Shown here piece by piece: positions 59,592-64,000 of a DNA stretch of 64,000 nt. Each line of letters opens with the position of its first letter. Position 1 is the first letter of the stretch. Made by a program: the position numbers and the translations under genes. The stretch lies in NCBI RefSeq assembly GCF_015207605.1, contig NZ_JADEWO010000013.1, positions 62,001-126,000 on the forward strand, read 5' to 3'. Origin of the DNA: Oculatella sp. LEGE 06141. Lineage in GTDB: Bacteria > Cyanobacteriota > Cyanobacteriia > Elainellales > Elainellaceae. The notes below the pieces were generated by a model that saw nothing but the letters and a program-made list of their open reading frames with translations, made no database searches and was not told where the DNA came from.

Positions 59592-60047
59592 GTGAACAGT
59601 ACATCACATAAGGTTAAAGGTCATTGCCGTTGTGGGCAGGTAGAATTTGAGGTTAGCGCAAAGCCAATGATCACAATGGCTTGTCACTGCACAGGGTGTC
59701 AGCAAATGACGTCTAGCGCATTTAGCTTGAGCTCGCTATTTCCGAGCGATGCATTCTCAATTACATCCGGGGAGCCTATTATCGGTGGACTACATGGGAG
59801 CACGCGCCACTTTTTCTGCGGGCATTGTATGAGCTGGCTATTCACACGCCCCGAAGGTATGGATGATTTTGTAAATGTACGCTCAACGATGCTAGAGGAC
59901 TCTCGAACCTACAAGCCATTCATTGAAACTTACACGGATGAAAAGCTGGAGTGGGCTTTTACCGGTGCAGTGCATAGTTTCTGTAAGTTTCCACCGGAGG
60001 AAAAGTTTCCGGAGCTTCTCCAAGAATACGCGCAGAAACAACACTAA
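59592..60047 (+). CDS. Cassette 7: GFA/CENP-V family protein
   Basis: 151 aa from GTG 59592, with GGAGG upstream. Zinc ligands [18 protein letters not shown] and FCGHC define the GFA (formaldehyde-activating enzyme-like) fold. The usual glutathione binding is not deducible. Frequent cassette cargo. Soluble. Confidence 0.92.
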   Translation: MNSTSHKVKGHCRCGQVEFEVSAKPMITMACHCTGCQQMTSSAFSLSSLFPSDAFSITSGEPIIGGLHGSTRHFFCGHCMSWLFTRPEGMDDFVNVRSTMLEDSRTYKPFIETYTDEKLEWAFTGAVHSFCKFPPEEKFPELLQEYAQKQH

Positions 60048-60072
60048 ACACAGCATCGAAGAATATATTGCA

Positions 60073-60141
60073 GCACAACAATTAGCGGCAGCGGAGCAAT
60101 TTACGCTGCGATTCAATTGCCCGCTGAGCTGGGCGTTCGGT
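60073..60141 (+). other. attC site 7
   Basis: 69 bp, degenerate. Left GCACAAC with GCGGCAGCGGAG; right CCGCTGAGCTGGGC with core GTTCGGT. Confidence 0.6.
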
Positions 60142-60173
60142 GCTTACGTAGAGTTGAGATACAGGAAAGAGAT

Positions 60174-60542
60174 ATGGAGACTACGATCGAAGTTCTGCTT
60201 GAGCGCAATCTCTTAGAGGTGTTCAATAACAACAATGCTGCGAACCGACGCGAAGTAATAGCCGAACTCTGGGCGGACGATTGCGTTTTTGTCGCTCCTG
60301 AAGGCATTCATCGCGGACGACAGGAAATCGATGAGACGGTGGGTGGCTTGTTGGCGCAGTTCCCGAGGTATCAGTTTGCTGTCGATAGACCAGCACAGGG
60401 GCAGCATGGGGTCGGGCGGCTTTCATGGATATATGGGCCGCCAGAGGAGCCGCGCCGGATAACCGGTGAGGACATCGGTATCATCAAGGACGGGAAGCTT
60501 ACGACACTCTACGCATTTATAGATACTCCAAACGAGGGGTAA
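60174..60542 (+). CDS. Cassette 8: NTF2/SnoaL-like protein
   Basis: 122 aa, start ATG 60174 with AGGAAAGAG upstream. The cone-shaped NTF2 fold is suggested by ELWADDCVFVAPEGIHRGRQEI, LSWIYGPPEEP and IIKDGKLTTLYAFID. Probably a small enzyme or binding protein; the ligand is unknown. Its higher GC than its neighbours suggests a different source. Confidence 0.8.
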   Translation: METTIEVLLERNLLEVFNNNNAANRREVIAELWADDCVFVAPEGIHRGRQEIDETVGGLLAQFPRYQFAVDRPAQGQHGVGRLSWIYGPPEEPRRITGEDIGIIKDGKLTTLYAFIDTPNEG

Positions 60543-60578
60543 TTTTCCCACCGAGGCCAGAGAAGCGTTGAGAGAAGC

Positions 60579-60670
60579 GCCGAACTAGCGGTTGCACCGG
60601 AGCCGCGCACACGGTGTTGGTCGATTCATTTGCGTGGGTTCGTGCGGCCAGGTGAATCTGGTCGAACGAC
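60579..60670 (+). other. attC site 8 (right core mutated)
   Basis: Left core AGCGCCGAAC complements the start of cassette 8 (GTTCGGTGCT, nine of ten). The right end is GAACGACCGC, which has GAA where GTT is needed. Probably inactive. Confidence 0.45.
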
Positions 60671-60715
60671 CGCTATTTAACTACGGGTCAGATATCACTA
60701 CGAAGTTGAAGCAGC

Positions 60716-61330
60716 ATGGGGTTAGACATTCACTACCAGGCAATGCCTGAAAGCAGCAATCTGCTTGAAAGAGCCCGTCATGAGCCACGGATTGGCTCTA
60801 ACCTTGAGTTCTTCAAATCGTATGCTCTGACAACCCAAAAGCAATTGGACGATCGCATTTATGAACAACACATCGTTGACTTTATTTACCAGGCGCGTCA
60901 GTCACTCGAACAGTATCTAGGAATTGAATATCGAAACCTCTATCTTGGTCGTAGATGGGATACGCTCTATTACTTGCTGTCAGAGCGACGGCGCAAGGGA
61001 GAGGAACGAGACTGGTCTCAATGGGTTGAAAAGGCAATATTTGGAGGTGAGGTATTAAATGAGGAAACACAAACAACGATCGGTTTTCCAATTCGTTACC
61101 TTTACCCAACAGAGGTTTTGAAGGTTAGAGACAACCTCAAGGCAGTAACCCCAGCAATGCTTCATGGTCATTGGAACCCTTACAAGATGAATGAAGCTGG
61201 AGTATATAAGATTCGTGGTGATGAAGATGAGAACTACTTCACATGGATAAAGGAGGATCTTGAGAAACTCAAAACCTTCTATGATTCAATTGCTGAGCAT
61301 GATGAAGGCGTACTGGCTTTCATGGGTTAA
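60716..61330 (+). CDS. Cassette 9: DUF1877 (YfbM-like) protein
   Basis: 204 aa. Starts MGLDIHYQAMPESSNLLE; RWDTLYYLLSERR, EKAIFGGEVL, IRYLYPTEVLKVRDNLKAV and the C-terminal LEKLKTFYDSIAEHDEGVLAF follow the order of the E. coli YfbM family. Soluble. Function unknown in all members; found often in mobile or polymorphic toxin contexts. Confidence 0.8.
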   Translation: MGLDIHYQAMPESSNLLERARHEPRIGSNLEFFKSYALTTQKQLDDRIYEQHIVDFIYQARQSLEQYLGIEYRNLYLGRRWDTLYYLLSERRRKGEERDWSQWVEKAIFGGEVLNEETQTTIGFPIRYLYPTEVLKVRDNLKAVTPAMLHGHWNPYKMNEAGVYKIRGDEDENYFTWIKEDLEKLKTFYDSIAEHDEGVLAFMG

Positions 61331-61352
61331 AGTTCCTCAACGGGATGACGCT

Positions 61353-61510
61353 GTCGAACACTGCGTTGGAACGGCGGGACAAGAGCGATCGGTAAGGACT
61401 TGCACTTGTCATTGAAGGCGATCGCGCTAATCCAAAACATTCCAGTAGCGCTCGGTTTAGACCGTGTTTGAGGCGATCGGTGAAGTTGCAGCCGTTCCAG
61501 ATAGTTGTGG
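61353..61510 (+). other. attC site 9 (long)
   Basis: 158 bp. Left GTCGAACACTGCGTTGGAAC then GGCGGGAC; right GCCGTTCCAGATA with core GTTGTGG. The long terminal part holds three GCGATCGG-type blocks (61384, 61474, 61533 nearby). Confidence 0.75.
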
Positions 61511-61770
61511 CAGAGATAGGTGATTAAAGGCGATCGGTGAAGTGGTTCGGGTAAAGGGTGAGGGCGATTCTCCAAAGAAGAGGCTACGCCATCGGAGGTG
61601 ATATCAAGATAACCAGTCAATGCAGCAGATTGACCCATTCCCTTATGCTAAGTTGAACATCATTTCAACCACTGATTTTGGTCGTTATACATACAAGTAC
61701 CCTCAAGGGTAATAACAACCCTAAAGGCAGGTAATACAATGAAATCAATCTTTTCCAAGGAGAAGAAGCT
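61511..61770 (+). other. Untranslated start of cassette 10
   Basis: About 260 bp, no frame. Contains a GCGATCGGTGAAG block shared with the interior of attC9; probably the promoter of the Cys-rich gene, not identified further. Confidence 0.45.
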
Positions 61771-62214
61771 ATGTACAGTGACCGAAAAGAGAAGCGAGTT
61801 GGAATCGAGCTGAAATTCTCATGTGGTACAGTACGGAAAATTGTAACCAGGTCATCTGGTGTTTGTTCATTTTGGATTGATGGGATTCAACACGATATCG
61901 CTACTTTCGTCACAGGAGAAGATCTGGCGTTCAAAGTCATAGCACACCCGTCGAGTGAGGAGATAGCTTCTATATCGACCTCAGACTATATGGAATGGCA
62001 GCAAGTACGATACGGATCAACAGTTGAGGCGATAAAACGGTTCGACGCGTCCAACGAAAACCTACAGGAAAGTGTAGACTCTGTAATCACAGCATCGACT
62101 GATGGTAGCTTTAGAACTTGTGAACCGTGTGGCGGTGAGACGTGGTGCGTAACAAACGGTTGCGTACTGTGCGGGAATAAGTGGATCTGTGACAAGATTA
62201 AGGCTCCCTGGTAG
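61771..62214 (+). CDS. Cassette 10: protein with duplicated Cys motif, unknown
   Basis: 147 aa, AAGGAGA upstream. The first ~110 residues are soluble with no motif known to me. The end contains CEPCGGETWC and CVLCGNKWIC, the same CxxCGxxxxC unit twice, separated by VTNG. Six Cys could hold two zinc ions or be a modified-peptide core. No modification enzymes are nearby. Confidence 0.65.
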   Translation: MYSDRKEKRVGIELKFSCGTVRKIVTRSSGVCSFWIDGIQHDIATFVTGEDLAFKVIAHPSSEEIASISTSDYMEWQQVRYGSTVEAIKRFDASNENLQESVDSVITASTDGSFRTCEPCGGETWCVTNGCVLCGNKWICDKIKAPW

Positions 62215-62611
62215 ATGGATGCATAGTACGTGATGACCACCATTGCCATAATGTGTGTCATCTAAATTATTCTTGAGTGCGATCACTTACCTCTGTAGGC
62301 TGAGTTAAAGACTGCACAGCTCAATTTTCGTTATCTTGGACGATCTTCCACTAGAAAAGGAAGCAGTTGACCAGCATTAACACTGACCAAGTCTGGCAGT
62401 TTCATGTTTACACGCTTAAGCGGTAAGGAGTACAACAGTCGGTTGCAGCGGACATCTTAAAACGTTTCAAATAAATTCAAAACGTTTAGCGGCAGCAAAA
62501 CCGAGTCGTTAGCTTACTTAGTCTGCCGATTGAGGCAGAGCAGTTAACCTCATTGCATTTCCGAGTAAACTAGAGATTAGTTTCTGATTTGGCTGATGGG
62601 GGTAAACCCAA
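62215..62611 (+). other. Cassette 10/11 spacer
   Basis: Holds attC10 and untranslated sequence; no gene. Confidence 0.5.
62430..62514 (+). other. attC site 10
   Basis: 85 bp. Left GTACAAC with GGTTGCAGCGGAC; right GCGGCAGCAAAACCGA with core GTTAGCT. Inside, AAACGTTT occurs twice. Confidence 0.7.
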
Positions 62612-63175
62612 ATGGTACAAACACCATCTAAAACACTGACCCTGGTGGAGTTTTTGCAATTACCAGAAACGAAACCTGCGAGTGAATATATTGATGGTCA
62701 AATTATTCAGAAACCGATGCCTCAAGGGAAACATAGTGCGATCCAGGGGGAACTCGTACCTGCTATTAATGGGGTAATTAAGTCCAAGCGTATTGCTCGT
62801 GCATTTCCTGAACTACGCAGTACCTTTGGTGGTCGTTCAACTGTTCCTGATATCGCAGTGTTTCTTTGGAGCCGAATTCCCCGTGATGAAAATGGAGAGG
62901 TTGCCAACACGTTTCCTGCTGCACCAGATTGGACAATTGAAATCCTGTCTCCTGACCAAAGTCAAACAAAAGTAACCAAGAATATCCTTCACTGTCTACG
63001 ACATGGAACCCAAGTGGGTTGGTTAATCGATCCAGATGAACAAACCGTGTTTGTCTATCGTCCCAAGCAAGAACCTGAAGTGTTGGATGAGCCAGATGAA
63101 GTTGTTCCTGTACCATCGTTTGCCAGTGGGCTACAGCTTACGATCAAAGATTTGTTTGCTTGGTTATTGGAGTAA
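62612..63175 (+). CDS. Cassette 11: Uma2 family (DUF820) restriction-endonuclease-like protein
   Basis: 187 aa. LTLVEFLQLPETKPASEYIDGQIIQKP and the PD-(D/E)XK-type stretch VPDIAVFLWSRIP, WTIEILSPDQSQTKV, VGWLIDPDEQTVFVYRP. The family is greatly expanded in cyanobacteria and has nuclease-fold residues (Asp, Glu, Gln). Role unknown, frequently in mobile regions. Confidence 0.92.
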   Translation: MVQTPSKTLTLVEFLQLPETKPASEYIDGQIIQKPMPQGKHSAIQGELVPAINGVIKSKRIARAFPELRSTFGGRSTVPDIAVFLWSRIPRDENGEVANTFPAAPDWTIEILSPDQSQTKVTKNILHCLRHGTQVGWLIDPDEQTVFVYRPKQEPEVLDEPDEVVPVPSFASGLQLTIKDLFAWLLE

Positions 63176-63195
63176 AACTTGAGTAGTTGCCAGCC

Positions 63196-63281
63196 AGCTA
63201 ACACTGCGTTGGTGCGGACGGAACAGAGGTCATCTGTTAGAGTTCAAACTTATCTGCCGCCGCTGCGTTTTACCGTTAGCC
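63196..63281 (+). other. attC site 11
   Basis: 86 bp. Left AGCTAACACTGCGTTGG, GCGGACGG; right GCCGCCGCTGCGTTTTACC, core GTTAGCC. The right arm nearly equals that of attC3. Confidence 0.85.
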
Positions 63282-63883
63282 TGCTGAGTTATCGGTAATC
63301 TAGCAAATCTAGAACCTTTAGAGGGAACTCTATGGGCGGGCAAAACAGAGAGTAACACATGGGATATTGGGCGACTCATATGTTTATTCGTACCACTAAC
63401 ACGGCAGCACTTGAGCAAGCTGTTAACAATCCGGTCGGAGCGGATTACCAACAGGCTCTTATTACGGTTTTAAGTTTGTTTGTAGCTGTTCAACCGGAAC
63501 GTTAGCTGGCTCCGCACAGAGGTCTTGTACTTGTCATTGAAGGGTATCGGCGAGTCTAAAAGCACTCATGAGGTTGCCTGTTTGGCAGTGCGATCGCCAT
63601 TTGTAGGATGCGTCAATGACGCACCTTTAAACCTATCCCAGCAGAATCAAACAAGCATCATCAAAATGGTTGCCGAACAATCAAACATAACGCAATGGTG
63701 CGTTTGCCTGGCAGAACGCTGTTGGCGAATCATTTCCTTACATTTGAACTACCCATTCCGTCGTTATTCAGTTTACAAAACTCCGGCAGTTTCAGTAGGA
63801 AAACAGCGAAAATTCAGTACTAAATTGGCAAGGCGAATGAAGCCTGCCATCCCCTCAACTCATCTTAGTGATTCAGAACTGCT
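63282..63883 (+). other. Gene-less cassette 12 and start of cassette 13
   Basis: 63282-63501 has no gene (only a 48-codon frame running into attC12). After attC12, 63524-63543 repeats, with one mismatch, a 20-bp string from attC9 (61399-61418). A 136-codon frame to 63935 is not convincing. Confidence 0.5.
63421..63507 (+). other. attC site 12
   Basis: 87 bp. Left GTTAACAATCCGGTC with GGAGCGGA; right GCTGTTCAACCGGAAC, core GTTAGCT. Confidence 0.7.
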
Positions 63884-64000
63884 ATGGAAAAAGATAGAAA
63901 GAACATTAAAGACACCTTCATTTGGTCCTGTTTAGAGCTATTAATCGTGCCGATCATCTTGACTGGTCTGGGGTTTTATCTTAACGAGAGTATTGCAGAG
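63884..64000 (+). CDS. Cassette 13: membrane protein (partial, runs off the window)
   Basis: 39 codons from ATG 63884 are open to the right edge. Starts MEKDRKNIKDTFIWSCLELL, then a hydrophobic helix (LELLIVPIILTGLGFYL). The form resembles N-terminal anchors of cyanobacterial pentapeptide-repeat and effector proteins. Too short to assign. Confidence 0.6.
   Translation, partial: MEKDRKNIKDTFIWSCLELLIVPIILTGLGFYLNESIAE

Noticed and set aside
60545-60700. GC-rich stretch considered as a new RNA gene
   Set aside because: Better explained as degenerate attC8; no promoter or terminator seen.
63525-63935. 136-codon plus-strand frame in cassette 13
   Set aside because: Unnatural composition, overlaps a known short repeat and the start of the better-supported membrane gene at 63884.

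Overview
The window is chromosomal DNA from a filamentous-type, phycobilisome-containing cyanobacterium (order not resolved). Evidence: the HIP1 octamer GCGATCGC recurs throughout; there is a complete apcE phycobilisome core-membrane linker; the ATP synthase genes follow the cyanobacterial order with two b-type subunits (b and b'); and many short genes belong to families known mainly from cyanobacteria (DUF3038, DUF4335, DUF1824, CsbD-like, the cyanobacterial TIR-WD40 architecture).

Layout, left to right. 1-2 kb: two tandem family-2 glycosyltransferases (minus; the first runs off the window). 2.2-4.2 kb: uvrB. 4.8-7.7 kb: a membrane-anchored TIR-WD40 protein. 8-12 kb: small secreted and envelope genes, a membrane-tethered helix-turn-helix protein and the DUF3038-DUF4335 pair. 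12-19.6 kb: glcD, an ergothioneine cluster (egtC-egtB-egtD), dusA and a peroxiredoxin-glutaredoxin hybrid. 19.7-23.1 kb: apcE with four linker repeats. 25.2-31.3 kb: the operon atpI-atpB-atpE-atpF'-atpF-atpH-atpA-atpG, ended by a strong terminator. 31.4-41.8 kb: ppk1, secD-secF, an iron storage/uptake pair (ferritin-like plus FTR1), an M41 peptidase without an AAA domain, a VanY-like peptidase and an AEC transporter. 42-52.6 kb: small membrane and secreted proteins, three kinds of MITE-like repeat, a second (soluble) TIR-WD40 protein, a GH13 enzyme and a FecR-domain protein.

From about 53.1 kb to the right edge the character changes. All genes are on the plus strand, many are of low or uneven GC, and they are separated by twelve imperfect inverted repeats, mostly 84-87 bp, with the anatomy of integron attC recombination sites: an RYYYAAC-type left core, a stem of about 20 bp with offset bases, and a GTTRRRY-type right core. 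For most units the first bases after one right core are the complement of the left core of the next attC, which is what a mobile gene cassette predicts. The window therefore holds at least twelve cassettes of a chromosomal (sedentary) integron. No integrase gene is present in the window, including on the left side where intI and attI would be expected, so the array is best described as a CALIN (cluster of attC sites lacking an integrase). Cargo: a 480-aa protein with a HEPN-like R-x6-H motif, a BrnT/BrnA module with a nonsense-mutated toxin, a DUF433/DUF5615 toxin-antitoxin pair without a normal toxin start codon, an orphan BrnA-type antitoxin, a GNAT acetyltransferase, a GFA/CENP-V protein, an NTF2-like protein, a DUF1877 protein, a Cys-rich protein, a Uma2-type nuclease, one apparently gene-less cassette and the start of a membrane protein.

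The core part of the window is ordinary housekeeping (DNA repair, energy, secretion, light harvesting, redox). The points of novelty are the integron-like array, the two STAND-like TIR-WD40 proteins without an NTPase domain, and the nested or dispersed MITE families.
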